Translations under genes and position numbers: made by a program
DNA from: Candidatus Hodarchaeota archaeon
GTDB lineage: Archaea > Asgardarchaeota > Heimdallarchaeia > Hodarchaeales > YT1-039
DNA: 57,091 bases
Assembly (NCBI GenBank): GCA_016840025.1
Contig: JAEOTF010000330.1
Coordinates: forward strand, 1 to 57,091
Direction: 5' to 3'
Notes under the pieces: generated by a model
Databases searched by the model: none
Seen by the model: the letters and a program-made list of their open reading frames with translations, nothing else
Told to the model about the DNA's origin: nothing
Part shown: piece by piece, positions 29,101 to 36,000 of the stretch
How positions within the stretch are numbered: the first letter of the stretch is position 1
How the letters are laid out: every line of letters begins with the position of its first letter

Positions 29101-29212
29101 GCGAGGATTAAAAATTCCTGAGGCTAAGATCCTTAAAAACATCTATACAGTAACTGAGCGCAAAATAGTTTACGTTTCAGACCGGAGAGACATAGGAGCC
29201 CCAGTCGAATAG
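23120..29212 (+). CDS. Giant transmembrane protein with cytosolic longin-like tail
   Basis: 2030 residues. TTG start at 23120, supported by GGAGG seven bases upstream; GTG at 23126 is the alternative. A signal anchor (FFFISIIVLSLLLQI) is followed by a Glu/Asn-rich stretch. A jelly-roll-like segment (FGAIAQNFTLPSRTRLDSVW to TKYWIVINQT) resembles the protein at 4515. Many Ig-like repeats of about 95 residues follow, some closely paired (YNFWIQYWDD and YSFWIEYNDT), rich in N-x-T/S sites. A single helix at about 1766-1790 (VIFLIIIVIVVVAGGFLFA) leads to Arg-Arg and a cytosolic domain of about 230 residues that parallels the soluble protein at 21084. It is therefore built like a receptor or adhesin with an intracellular GTPase-platform fold. 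Confidence 0.8.
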   Translation: MSVPLSQKTQIRKPRKAIECFFFISIIVLSLLLQINSLYLRTDPYVNNELKNEEGQKIFEKNEEGVNSLKNNLLLEKQTLENNPIITYQNNYTNDSTFYDKPQRSPASSKGVSQTSFDIREYVTAKSTRINESTANSWGSLTAQQNLTNIGAYDLETPTNKSGTALQFIPGEASLNITDVKAYKELTTIENETSGYVVEQSDKTFGAIAQNFTLPSRTRLDSVWIFLRAQAVGGFSPDMNISVCQDDAGNPGVALAFTHFTDITTLEINWFQVNFSSPPILVEDTKYWIVINQTDAEGKLHYAFLDVITISYYSGMLLYRIGTGWEERNPGSMPLLVQMVLVNGTDHPLSYDDPASCEMIYNGYSLTNFTNIPMNTTEGTNDQIFQTNVSVIFNVTWQAKFQSQDTHETLSLEYSASDMSETANWNISFGCIGVNSTYALSNYNLTWTLVPTDWNPNDMYHGTTDVTSDLTPTKSGRTWSIVNSSVISGISNFTTLTYRLEATSPNYVIEVTTSHTARNLTDSITVTTDFKNEILSNGVSKFNISILFPNSTEVVVNASMTQTTNPQNTIVPLLANYPNGTYRFITTYWNGTEVGFNVSTIVIVYTLTNLTVEVLESSPLIIGEQFNLTVFFNDTVKNQGVSGASEASYQTDSNWGESGNFNDDGNGNYTVSLSTSNKQRGTHWLQVTLEYPFHINQTLNLTVLFVAPTLLSSPDYYPDPIYYTDTIRIWTTFNESDGTTPVEDADVVMTSLSMGIENVPLTDANNGSGIYYVDIQTTGNDTINHNFNITANKTNYQTQTQLFSLDILENPTSLVATDTSGILTNKSIVAPLYFNASYTVEFQYTDAQHILPIDESPSVQFSAGAPLKHTTGTDGSNKTVTFDLNDTGSHTIIISFPPSLGYSSQTFNLTLDIFLAFTSTSGQSGSQEMAFNSIYNFWIQYWDDSNGKGIGDANVTIEGLTIFDGYTGSGNYTFYFDFSLSQVGTFSVNITFSKTSYVSQTVYLTFKVLPVTTSLTGTLDDGTLISNETTILIYYGNAFGLNLTWFDMNHSVGIVTAPISEEVNSSTIPTLWITKTYPDAGSYDYYISPDDETYFGFWVIVIVLESYGHQNKSWVLNVRVAPRPTSLTITLANGTTLPNSTDLHFLVEQNITFHLEWTDVNSSTTVSSPTVVPDSNPIGALTKISNYDFNVSSSPEGLLPRSVIVTITYSKEGYVGQVYYAIFVIHGRSTSVAGQTSANISLGFGETYSFWIEYNDTGENKRITNATVEIEGILTFLGGNNTGNYTFLFDRSLVELGNFSVTITIRRLGYDHQDITLDIQVSVLETNPLELLANSSSTILADYNFSLLFWWSDIYNRNISDATIRVFVNGNETTEFWQETSIANDLYNITLSTITLDWGIYDISLQFSKDGYQERNYSIQLTLLPHIVIEVLDDYPESVDVGQNIIVQIQFKDENATEAALEELNFDSDWRYSWERDENNSDVETGFYQFIFYTSETYPGTYNVQLNYNGFQTKEGSYLLTFEVKGSFSTTDLGDVDQYVNETAFFSFTIRDQFNIPVSNLSVSWELLNSSKSGIANFTSEAYWIEIDCTSLQTITYVIQLNASRAYYDPFYAQANLTVLPKTVTNLTWVDLPQNFSLGETITLKVHLTFENGTDIAGQMIYFVIIIEYAGTLPDINEGPSSNRLSLYFLLSKSTETFYRSALTDSAGIASININAEDTRNAIRLVSAEVSYPGTEGYKAFNLSLDTDDGIPFISDITGDQNNGVDIFSVIFLIIIVIVVVAGGFLFARRYEKMAFLTSRKEEQAYQELNEIAGMRHLLISTRAGIGIYSETFFKQVSTDTSPMLAGLITALDSFVHELSEQESEFSQLVRSGFNLTSRLGKYTQITLISESSSTSVTRERLRRVQEVIEDTYREVLELNVISLVKFPKEEVRATIEKYLHTDLLYGLSVDEEQMVEQWEELNKTERKTIEAARRAIQLTEHNLLYINSWVSEMRGLKIPEAKILKNIYTVTERKIVYVSDRRDIGAPVE

Positions 29213-29652
29213 CGAAAAGCATTCTAGGGAAGAGTTCGGGTACTCTTATTTTGATGGCTGAACATAAATATGATGAGGAAGTCTGCTTTAGTAAGCACTT
29301 AGTTAGCAATAGTTGCTTCTTGATACTTATTTCTTAACCCGAATTAGATTATTCCAATTAATGCAATCATAAGAGGAGTGAACGCTAAAGTTAATACCCC
29401 GATCCAACGGGTTTGCTGCGGGATGTTGAATCGAAAAGATAATCTTCCGATTGTCTCGACTAAATTCTTGGCTTCTGGGAATTTTTCGTCACCAAGCCAA
29501 TCATTCACTTTCTCTCTGGATATAATTTTAAATTGTTTATGCAGATTTGTTATTTGCTGTCGGCATTGCTATTTCTTGTCATCCTCAAAAATTACTATCT
29601 AGGTTTAGAACATAAGTTACAATATTAAACTTATGTATACCAATTTTCACAG
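29213..29652. other. Intergenic region with one possible small minus-strand ORF
   Basis: About 440 bases between convergent genes. A plus-strand 74-codon frame (29378-29602) is an unconvincing shadow. A minus-strand frame at 29344-29508 is more protein-like and is listed separately. Confidence 0.4.
29344..29508 (-). CDS. Possible small tail-anchored protein or gene remnant
   Basis: A GTG at 29508, preceded by AGAGAG, opens a 54-codon frame: VNDWLGDEKFPEAKN, an amphipathic helix, then a C-terminal hydrophobic helix WIGVLTLAFTPLMIALIGII. The same frame stays protein-like for about 18 codons further upstream, up to a TAG near 29562. It may therefore be the 3' remnant of a longer gene. No family recognised. 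Confidence 0.35.
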   Translation of the reverse strand: MNDWLGDEKFPEAKNLVETIGRLSFRFNIPQQTRWIGVLTLAFTPLMIALIGII

Positions 29653-30540
29653 TTATCCTTCAAATGTTGCAATGATATCCCAGATAAGTACAAGTAGCCT
29701 ATATTGAAAATCAATAAATTCATTATTTCTCACTTCAACTGCAGCTACTTCAACAGAAGAAGTAGAAGTACGCATGACCAATAAAGACACGTTATTAGCA
29801 GAACCTGGATCAACCAGGAGGAGATTGGGACGGTCTTTCATTAATATTGCAATAAGGTCAAATAATCGAGACAAATTAAATGGAGCATCGCTTTTTGGCA
29901 TCAACTCACTTCTTTGCCTCAATTCCTCGAAATCAAACCCTAATACTTTTGACGAGATTGTTTCTAAGGAATGTGCTTTTTCAACCTCTAATTTCTCTTT
30001 TCCTGGTGCTATTAAGCGAATTTCAACTCCACGATCCTTTGCAGCTTTGAGGGCGAATCCAAGAGGTATGAGAATGTCGGGTACAAAATTACAAATGATT
30101 AACTTTGAGGATGAATTAATTAGGATTTCAGCTGAGTTTAGGACATGTCTTTTTCCACGAATTGTTAGAATCTCTTGTTCAAAAACAGCTTCATCTGCCA
30201 ATGACCTGTCTATTTTGGTTAAATTTTGTTCGGCACGCTCAGCAGCCTGTCTGAGAGGATTTATTAAGGTTTTTTGGAGATGGTCAATCCCTTGTGAAGG
30301 AATGAGCGCCGTTGTGTATAAATTCGACCCACCTCGGATTTGTTCTATAGTAATAAGTCCTTTCTCTTTTAACCCCTGTAAGACTTGGTATATTCTTTTT
30401 TGTGGTACTTGAGAGATCTCAATTACCTTTGATGCTTCAGCTGTCCCTAATTTCGTTAAAGCAATGTAAACTCGACTTTCATATGGGGTTAATCCTAATT
30501 GCTGAAGGTCTTTAAGGAGTAAAGATTCATCCACGGACAT
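29653..30540 (-). CDS. TrmB-family transcription regulator
   Basis: 295 residues. An N-terminal winged helix (LQQLGLTPYESRVYIALTKL...ASKVIEISQVPQKRIYQVLQ) is characteristic of TrmB. A coiled segment (LRQAAERAEQNLTKID) and a C-terminal sensor domain (ILTIRGKRHVLNSAEILI...) follow. TrmB proteins repress or activate sugar or drug transport genes, and this one is divergent from an ABC-2 exporter. Three CCAC-N5-GTGG sites lie in the shared promoter, one of them (30562-30574) between its own TATA and start, so autoregulation is likely. ATG 30540 with AGGTTAG upstream. Confidence 0.88.
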   Translation of the reverse strand: MSVDESLLLKDLQQLGLTPYESRVYIALTKLGTAEASKVIEISQVPQKRIYQVLQGLKEKGLITIEQIRGGSNLYTTALIPSQGIDHLQKTLINPLRQAAERAEQNLTKIDRSLADEAVFEQEILTIRGKRHVLNSAEILINSSSKLIICNFVPDILIPLGFALKAAKDRGVEIRLIAPGKEKLEVEKAHSLETISSKVLGFDFEELRQRSELMPKSDAPFNLSRLFDLIAILMKDRPNLLLVDPGSANNVSLLVMRTSTSSVEVAAVEVRNNEFIDFQYRLLVLIWDIIATFEG

Positions 30541-30561
30541 AGATGTTACTAACCTAATTCA

Positions 30562-30574
30562 CCACTTGATGTGG
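30562..30574. promoter_or_regulatory. Operator O1 of the TrmB/exporter promoter
   Basis: CCACTTGATGTGG: inverted repeat CCAC-N5-GTGG located between the TATA-like TTATATAT (30581-30588) and the TrmB start. Occupancy should block the regulator's own promoter. Confidence 0.7.
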
Positions 30575-30590
30575 TAACATTTATATATTA

Positions 30591-30603
30591 CCACGCGTAG
30601 TGG
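30591..30603. promoter_or_regulatory. Operator O2 of the TrmB/exporter promoter
   Basis: CCACGCGTAGTGG: the same inverted repeat, starting exactly 29 bases after O1. It lies next to the TrmB-side TATA and just before a plus-strand TATA-like TTAATAA (30604-30610). Confidence 0.7.
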
Positions 30604-30619
30604 TTAATAAAGGTTACTA

Positions 30620-30632
30620 CCACTTAAAGTGG
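30620..30632. promoter_or_regulatory. Operator O3 of the TrmB/exporter promoter
   Basis: CCACTTAAAGTGG: perfect palindrome, starting exactly 29 bases after O2 and 10 bases before the exporter's GTG start. It would cover the expected transcription start of the exporter operon. Confidence 0.7.
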
Positions 30633-30641
30633 TGAATCATC

Positions 30642-31376
30642 GTGCCTGATTTCGCGCTGAAAACGCAAGGGTTAGTTAAGAAATTTGGAGATTTAGTAGC
30701 AGTTAACCAATTGAAGATGGAACTCCGACAAGGAGAAATTTATGGCTTCCTTGGGCCTAATGGGTCGGGGAAAACCACAGCCATTAATTGTTTCATGGGA
30801 ATTCTTCGTCCAGACGCGGGAGAAATAGAGGTTCTTGGTTATGAGATACCAAAAGATCGTAGGAAAGCACGCCAATATATTGGATTGATGCCGCAAGACA
30901 TTGCACTCTATGAGGATCTTACTGTTATGGAGCATCTATACTTCTTTGGAGAACTATACGGTTTATCTCGCAAGGAAATTCGGTCGAATGCTGATGAATT
31001 ATTGCAGGTGTTTGGACTAGAAGAAAAGCGTAATGAACGCGCAGCAAATCTATCAGGAGGGATGAAACGTCGGACAAGTCTCTGTGTGGCGTTAATTCAT
31101 CGACCACAGTTAATTCTAGCCGACGAGCCCACTGTTGGCGTTTCTGCAGAGTTAAGAATTGAAATGTGGGAGTATTTCAGGCAATTACAGAAGGAGAACT
31201 GTACCTTTCTGATCACGACACACGTCTTCGATGAAGCGATGAAAGTTGATCGGATTGGCCTAATCTCCCAAGGTAGAATAGTAGAGGAAGGAATTCCCAA
31301 TGAGGTTATCCAAAGACATCAATGCACAAATCTGGAGGAAGTTTTTCTAAAAATTCAAGGAGTAGTTCCAAAATGA
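30642..31376 (+). CDS. ABC-2 exporter ATP-binding subunit
   Basis: 244 residues from GTG. Walker A GPNGSGKTT, Q-loop near GLMPQD, signature LSGGMKRR, Walker B LILADEPT and switch His in TTHVFDEA are all present. The sequence is of the DrrA/NatA/YadG type that energises drug, Na+ or polysaccharide export. Its last codon overlaps the permease start as ATGA, so translation is coupled. The gene is controlled from the promoter with three TrmB-type operators. Substrate unknown; a hydrophobic toxic compound is the usual guess when a dedicated regulator is divergent. Confidence 0.92.
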   Translation: MPDFALKTQGLVKKFGDLVAVNQLKMELRQGEIYGFLGPNGSGKTTAINCFMGILRPDAGEIEVLGYEIPKDRRKARQYIGLMPQDIALYEDLTVMEHLYFFGELYGLSRKEIRSNADELLQVFGLEEKRNERAANLSGGMKRRTSLCVALIHRPQLILADEPTVGVSAELRIEMWEYFRQLQKENCTFLITTHVFDEAMKVDRIGLISQGRIVEEGIPNEVIQRHQCTNLEEVFLKIQGVVPK

Positions 31377-32545
31377 AAAAACCTGCTAGTGTTGTGATAG
31401 CTCAGAGGGTTCTCTTACAGTTTACTAGAGATAGACGCACGTTTGCTATGCTGCTTGCTGTTCCGTTTGTGATCACGTTTATTTTTTCATCTGCGGTCAG
31501 TGGTGAAATTAGAAACGCACCAGTCTTAATAGTCAACGAGGACATAGGAACTGAAGTATCTAACCCCCCAAGCCAAGATATAACCATTAAAATCTCAAAT
31601 ATAATCATAGAGGAATTAAAGGATGATGAAAGGCTTAAAATAACTAACTTGGAAGAAGTTTCAGAATCTTCTTGGGAAGATGCAAAGTCTGATGTAGATA
31701 AAGGGAAATACTACGCAGCTATCTACTTTCCTCAAAATTTTTCAGCGATTTTAGCCAATAGTTCTAGTTCTGAGAGTACCGCAATTATTCTCTATGTAGA
31801 TCCAACAGAAGCAAAAACACGAGCGTCTGTTAACACTGCAATATTTGAAATCATGCGATCCCTTGAGCAAGAAGTCCCTCAAGAGATGCAAATGGAAGCA
31901 GCCAAATTCAATACTATGGAAGTATTGGCGAATGAAGGACAGGATTTAGATAGTTATGATATTGCCATTCCAGCCATCATCGCCTTTGTTCTAAATTTTC
32001 TCGTGTTGATCATAACTACACTAACTCTCACACGTGAAAATACCTATCGTACTCGAACTCGGCTTTTTACCACCCCAATTCGTCCAGCTGACGCTGTTTT
32101 AGGATATGCCTTAGCAATGAGCGTTTTTGCTGCTATGATGGCAATCGTAGTCTTACTTGTCGGTACACTATTATTCGGTGCAACAGTACAAGGTAACTGG
32201 CTTTTACTACTCCTAGCTATCATTCTGTATGGAACAGTCTTTGTTTTTCTAGGCGTTCTACTAAGTACCCAAGCAAGAAATGAGCTTCAAGCAGTCCAAA
32301 TGGGACCGCTTATCGCCCTCCCCAGTATGGCATTGAGTGGCTTCTTGGTACCTGTTGAATCGCTACCAGAGATTCTGCAACCCTTTTCCGACGTTATTCC
32401 ATTGACTTATGGTATTCGAATATTGAAAGGGATTATGCTTAAGGACTATGGATTCGTAAATCTATGGTTTGAATTTGCTGTTATCGGTGTTTTCTGTGTG
32501 ATTTTCCTAGGCTTAGCTTTGCTCGCCATTAAAGAAGAAGAATGA
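31373..32545 (+). CDS. ABC-2 type exporter permease
   Basis: Start ATG 31373 overlaps the ATPase stop (ATGA), giving 390 residues. One N-terminal helix (TFAMLLAVPFVITFIFSSAV) is followed by an extracytoplasmic domain of about 170 residues. Five or so helices lie near the C-terminus (IIAFVLNFLVLIITTL, AMSVFAAMMAIVVLLVG, LLLLLAIILYGTVFVFLG, and the YGIRILKG-containing end). This is the YhaP/LinL-like ABC-2 layout. It forms the membrane part of the exporter with the upstream ATPase. A T-rich region follows the stop. Confidence 0.88.
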   Translation: MKKPASVVIAQRVLLQFTRDRRTFAMLLAVPFVITFIFSSAVSGEIRNAPVLIVNEDIGTEVSNPPSQDITIKISNIIIEELKDDERLKITNLEEVSESSWEDAKSDVDKGKYYAAIYFPQNFSAILANSSSSESTAIILYVDPTEAKTRASVNTAIFEIMRSLEQEVPQEMQMEAAKFNTMEVLANEGQDLDSYDIAIPAIIAFVLNFLVLIITTLTLTRENTYRTRTRLFTTPIRPADAVLGYALAMSVFAAMMAIVVLLVGTLLFGATVQGNWLLLLLAIILYGTVFVFLGVLLSTQARNELQAVQMGPLIALPSMALSGFLVPVESLPEILQPFSDVIPLTYGIRILKGIMLKDYGFVNLWFEFAVIGVFCVIFLGLALLAIKEEE

Positions 32546-32666
32546 ATTTATAGGTTCATTCAAGTCTTTTTTTATTCACTTAGCCCTATACTAATGAACT
32601 ATAAATAATGAAAAATGATTGTATTCGTTAGATATATGCTTTCAATCATCTTGAAATCGACATATC

Positions 32667-32969
32667 TCAGGTCTCCTTCAGTTTTTTTATGCCAATAAAT
32701 AATGAAAACAAAATTACAGTTACGGCAATAATCAATGTAATAACCTTAAAATCAGAAATTAATCCGTCTGATGAGTTCCCTTCAGTAGCCGTTTCACATT
32801 TCTGTTCATAGAGGAGAGTACCATTATCTGCAGCATGTTTATGATGCCAAGAATCATACCAGCCGGTTTCCTGGTTCTGAACTGTTTTGAAATAGTAGCT
32901 GATATCATCCTGATGCCTTATTTGTTCAAAGATGGGATAATCTCCATCTTCTTCCCCAATAAGTTTCAT
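32667..32969 (-). CDS. Small C-terminally anchored membrane protein
   Basis: 100 residues from ATG. An acidic, His/Trp-rich soluble part (HQDDISYYFKTVQNQ, WYDSWHHKHAADNG) precedes one C-terminal helix (VITLIIAVTVILFSLFIGI) and a lysine end. There is no signal peptide. It begins 17 bases after the HTH gene at 32986 and is almost certainly co-transcribed with it. The pairing of a DNA-binding protein and a small membrane protein recalls membrane-tethered control pairs, but no homology supports a specific role. Confidence 0.6.
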   Translation of the reverse strand: MKLIGEEDGDYPIFEQIRHQDDISYYFKTVQNQETGWYDSWHHKHAADNGTLLYEQKCETATEGNSSDGLISDFKVITLIIAVTVILFSLFIGIKKLKET

Positions 32970-32985
32970 TAAGTTGTAATGTCAG

Positions 32986-33456
32986 TCATGCTAACATCTC
33001 CTCGATCTTTTGAAACAGCAAGTTCGCTAATTCGGTAGGCCGTAACGCAGGCTGGGTAACAATAATATTTCTCTCCTTAAATTCCAATAATAAACGCTTT
33101 CGACACTCCACAAACTCTTCACATTCTTCACAAGCGCCTTGGTGATCGTACCAGACCTGAACGCCATTATTGGGGGAGTAGGTAATATAGACTTTAACCT
33201 TGAAGACACAACTGTACCCCCGTGCAACTCCTAATTCTTCATTAAGCAGTTCTAAATTGATTCTGTTCATAGCGGCAGAATTCTCTATTAATGTCCGAAT
33301 TCGGGTATTAGCTTCCTTCAGTGTTTTACTGACCGCTTGCTCACTTACCTTTTTAAGTTTTGCAATGTCCCTTCCTGATTGCTGGGCTCTTTTCAGGTGC
33401 CAAAACTCGAGTTGCGTGGAAGTTGGATATTTCATCTTAACATGCGGAGTTCTCAT
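32986..33456 (-). CDS. HTH regulator with Cys cluster, probably leaderless and autoregulated
   Basis: 156 residues from ATG 33456. An HTH lies at about residues 22-50 (GRDIAKLKKVSEQAVSKTLK), resembling sigma region 4/LuxR-type helices. A beta-rich middle (YSCVFKVKVYITYSP) is followed by CEECEEFVECRK, which may bind zinc. The TATA-like TATATAAA (33481-33488) is centred about 28 bases before this ATG, suggesting a leaderless transcript. A perfect palindrome (33458-33475) sits between TATA and start, where self-repression would be effective. Upstream TTG is possible but unlikely. It leads a two-gene unit with the small membrane protein. Confidence 0.65.
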   Translation of the reverse strand: MRTPHVKMKYPTSTQLEFWHLKRAQQSGRDIAKLKKVSEQAVSKTLKEANTRIRTLIENSAAMNRINLELLNEELGVARGYSCVFKVKVYITYSPNNGVQVWYDHQGACEECEEFVECRKRLLLEFKERNIIVTQPALRPTELANLLFQKIEEMLA

Positions 33457-33457
33457 A

Positions 33458-33475
33458 TCAACCAAAAATGGTTGA
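33458..33475. promoter_or_regulatory. Palindromic operator at the HTH gene promoter
   Basis: TCAACCA-AAAA-TGGTTGA is a perfect 7-bp inverted repeat directly before the ATG at 33456. A second, imperfect site with the half TTGGTTGA lies at about 33490-33506 on the other side of the TATA box, so the box is bracketed by two sites. Confidence 0.65.
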
Positions 33476-34287
33476 GGGCATATATAAACTTAACTAAAAT
33501 TGGTTGAGGACAAAAGACCAATCACTATCAAAGTTGGGATAGTCGGCAATAAAATCCTATAATAACCATGTTAGTGTAATGGGAAGGGAAAAAACCTTGA
33601 AAAGCACTTATTTTCATCAGAAAACCCCTCAAACAGCGAATAATAAGAGATATAGTGAAGATCACATTTATACCATAAGAATTCATGAAAAAATATCATT
33701 TCTCCCCTAGAGAGAGCTTAAGACACAACTTTTCTCCCCTGTAGTTTAATCATAGAGGGAAATCCCCCCTGACAAGCCTTCAAATTCAATGCAGCACTCC
33801 TCGTTATGTTAGAGTAATATTCCATTCTTCGCTTTCTACCCTTCTATTTCCTTCGGGACTGATTGCTGGGGGAGTTTTGCGTCTATAGGCTCTTAGCTTT
33901 TTCGATTAGCTCCAAATTTAGACATGACTGTATATGGGGAGTATTTAACCAAATACAGATACTTGGTTATGCTAATAAGTATATTCGTAGTTTACGAAAG
34001 GGGAATGATTAAGTTAGCGCAGGTTATCCATTAATTATTTTTGAGTTATAGAAGCCAAGACAGGGCTCTAGCCTATACTAGCTTATTTTCCTTTTTGTGA
34101 ACTCCCTACTTTTCAGTGTTAGCAGGAAACCAAGTAATGTTAATGCCTCCCTCGAATGGTGGAGGAAATCCTACTCCTCCTTAATATTACTGAATGATCT
34201 CTTCTCGGATCTTCTCCATCCTTTTCTTTTTTTATGCATAAATTACGTAGAGATTTTCATCTATTATATCTATGATATAGAAATTCT
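33476..34287. other. Gene-poor region with decayed sequence
   Basis: About 810 bases. After the HTH promoter there is a possible TnpB tail relic at 33804-33905 and, beyond it, a C- and G-run pair (near 33734-33771) that could form a hairpin. The rest shows no convincing frame; a 64-codon plus-strand frame at 34097-34291 is low-complexity and overlaps the next gene's end. Confidence 0.4.
33804..33905 (-). pseudogene. Possible TnpB-type transposase C-terminal relic
   Basis: A 33-codon open stretch reads SKKLRAYRRK, TPPAISPEGN, RRVESEEWNI and TLT before TAA. The Arg/Pro-rich tail recalls the ends of IS605/IS1341-type TnpB proteins. No zinc finger or RuvC motif remains, so the identification is tentative. 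Confidence 0.3.
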
Positions 34288-35760
34288 TTAATTTTTGGTT
34301 GAAGGCAGTTCAGAATACTTCCAAGCGCATTCTGTATCATCATATGAATCTAATGATAAGTACGGGTCATTAGGGGTAAATAAAAGGCGTTTTATCTTTC
34401 TAACACCAAATCGTTCTATAAGAGAAAGGGCTTTTGTGGTATGTAAACGGTAGACGCGTTGTTTTTCCCATCTCCCGTTGTATAGCCGCTGGAGTTTTTC
34501 AATACGGGCATAAAAACACCCTTTAGCTTCATCACAGAGAGCTTTGGGGAAACTTGCACCTTCTCCCGAATTTCTACGTCGTATCTCAACCATTTCTTCA
34601 GGTGTATACAGGAGAAGATTACTATAGCAATAAGGTACGAGAATCTTCTTGTTATACAACTCTTTTACTATTTTTGCTACATTTCCCCTATCCATATTGA
34701 GGGTTTGTGCTAATTTTTTATAACCGAGAAAAATAGGAGATGGTTCTTCCTCATTCTGATTAGAGAAGAAGATTCGTGTTGTATAGGCTAATATTATGGA
34801 AAGAATCTGACTATTAAGATGGAGCTTATGACGAGGCCAATTTACCACTGTATTCTGAAAAGAATCATGTATCAAACGAGTAGTCTTATACGGATTCCAT
34901 TCATCCAAATACAGTACATTGTAGTTTTGATAGACCGCTTGAGCATTTTGCCGATAAAGTGTGAGATTATTTGCTGCAGCCCATTCGAATAAAGCGCGTT
35001 TGTACTTTATAGGATAGAAAAGCTCTACCGAGAGTCTTTGAGGAGTGAAATCCGAAGAGATTCTTTCTTTAATCAGGGAACTGTATAATTCAATGCGAGT
35101 GGCAAAAGGTTCAAACTGTTCTGAGAGATTGTGAATTTGAGTTTCAGTATAATCGGTAACATCGACCTCAGCTCTTAATAAGTAGAGGCCAAGCGCCTCA
35201 AATGCGAGAAGATTGCCGAAAAGTACCTCCAATTTTTTCAAATGAGAAGTTGTTTCCGCCATAGAACGATTCAAGTATTTACTAAGAGGAAGTAACTTGG
35301 GTTGTTCTGTAAACTCTTGAAATGCTTCCGAAAGTTTGTACAAAAATTCGACATCATTATCTGGAAGGCGAGGAAGGGGGAAATCCGAGGAAGTCGGCAA
35401 ACAACAGGCTTCTAAACGGGAGGTGAGATTAGGAGGCTGATGGTGTATAGTCTTAATGACCTGCTGGAATAATTGATAGGCTGTTTCTTCTTCCCCAAAG
35501 AGGAGGTAAAGTTTTAATTTCCACGCACCTTCCGCTAGTACTTCGATCGTATCATTACGTTCGACTGTTTGCCTGCCCCAGACTTGGCTTATTTTATCGT
35601 AGAGTTTTTGCCTATCTTCAGGGGAAAAAAAGTGATTTACCATCAACCACGCGATATCGGCTAAAGAAGGTTGAAGTTCTACGGGTAGCTGGGGCAGAAT
35701 TTTGTCTGTAAAGATCCAGATCGCTTGGCGGAACTTATCTGCACGGTCAACGGTCTTCAT
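34288..35760 (-). CDS. Unrecognised helical protein with winged-helix motif
   Basis: 490 residues, mostly helical, no membrane segment. A GntR/MarR-like winged-helix pattern lies at about residues 330-370 (FLGYKKLAQTLNMDRGNVAKIVKELYNKKIL). The C-terminal part has a Cys-containing stretch (ALCDEAKGCFYARIEKLQ) and a basic segment. The N-terminal 300 residues look like repeat helices, perhaps TPR-like. Probably a large DNA-binding regulator, but no family was recognised. Start ATG 35760. Monocistronic. Confidence 0.65.
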   Translation of the reverse strand: MKTVDRADKFRQAIWIFTDKILPQLPVELQPSLADIAWLMVNHFFSPEDRQKLYDKISQVWGRQTVERNDTIEVLAEGAWKLKLYLLFGEEETAYQLFQQVIKTIHHQPPNLTSRLEACCLPTSSDFPLPRLPDNDVEFLYKLSEAFQEFTEQPKLLPLSKYLNRSMAETTSHLKKLEVLFGNLLAFEALGLYLLRAEVDVTDYTETQIHNLSEQFEPFATRIELYSSLIKERISSDFTPQRLSVELFYPIKYKRALFEWAAANNLTLYRQNAQAVYQNYNVLYLDEWNPYKTTRLIHDSFQNTVVNWPRHKLHLNSQILSIILAYTTRIFFSNQNEEEPSPIFLGYKKLAQTLNMDRGNVAKIVKELYNKKILVPYCYSNLLLYTPEEMVEIRRRNSGEGASFPKALCDEAKGCFYARIEKLQRLYNGRWEKQRVYRLHTTKALSLIERFGVRKIKRLLFTPNDPYLSLDSYDDTECAWKYSELPSTKN

Positions 35761-36000
35761 AATCCTCTCCGCCGCAGTTTTTAGAGTATTGTCTCGGTGA
35801 GAGTAAAAACTGATCCATAGTAGTCATTCCGCATTCCCTATTTAAATCCCTGAAAAACTGGTAGTTTACTCCAATGTTGATACAGCCGAGAATTCGCTGC
35901 TTTTTACTTATAATGAGAGGCTTTTTGAGTAAACATAGTGAAAGCGCTTATTAAGACAAGAATCACAAAAAAGAGAAAAGCAGGGGATTAGCGGCTAAGA

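Noticed and set aside
34097..34291. 64-codon plus-strand frame
   Set aside because: It is Phe/Leu/Ile-rich low-complexity translation of AT-rich DNA overlapping the end of a real minus-strand gene.
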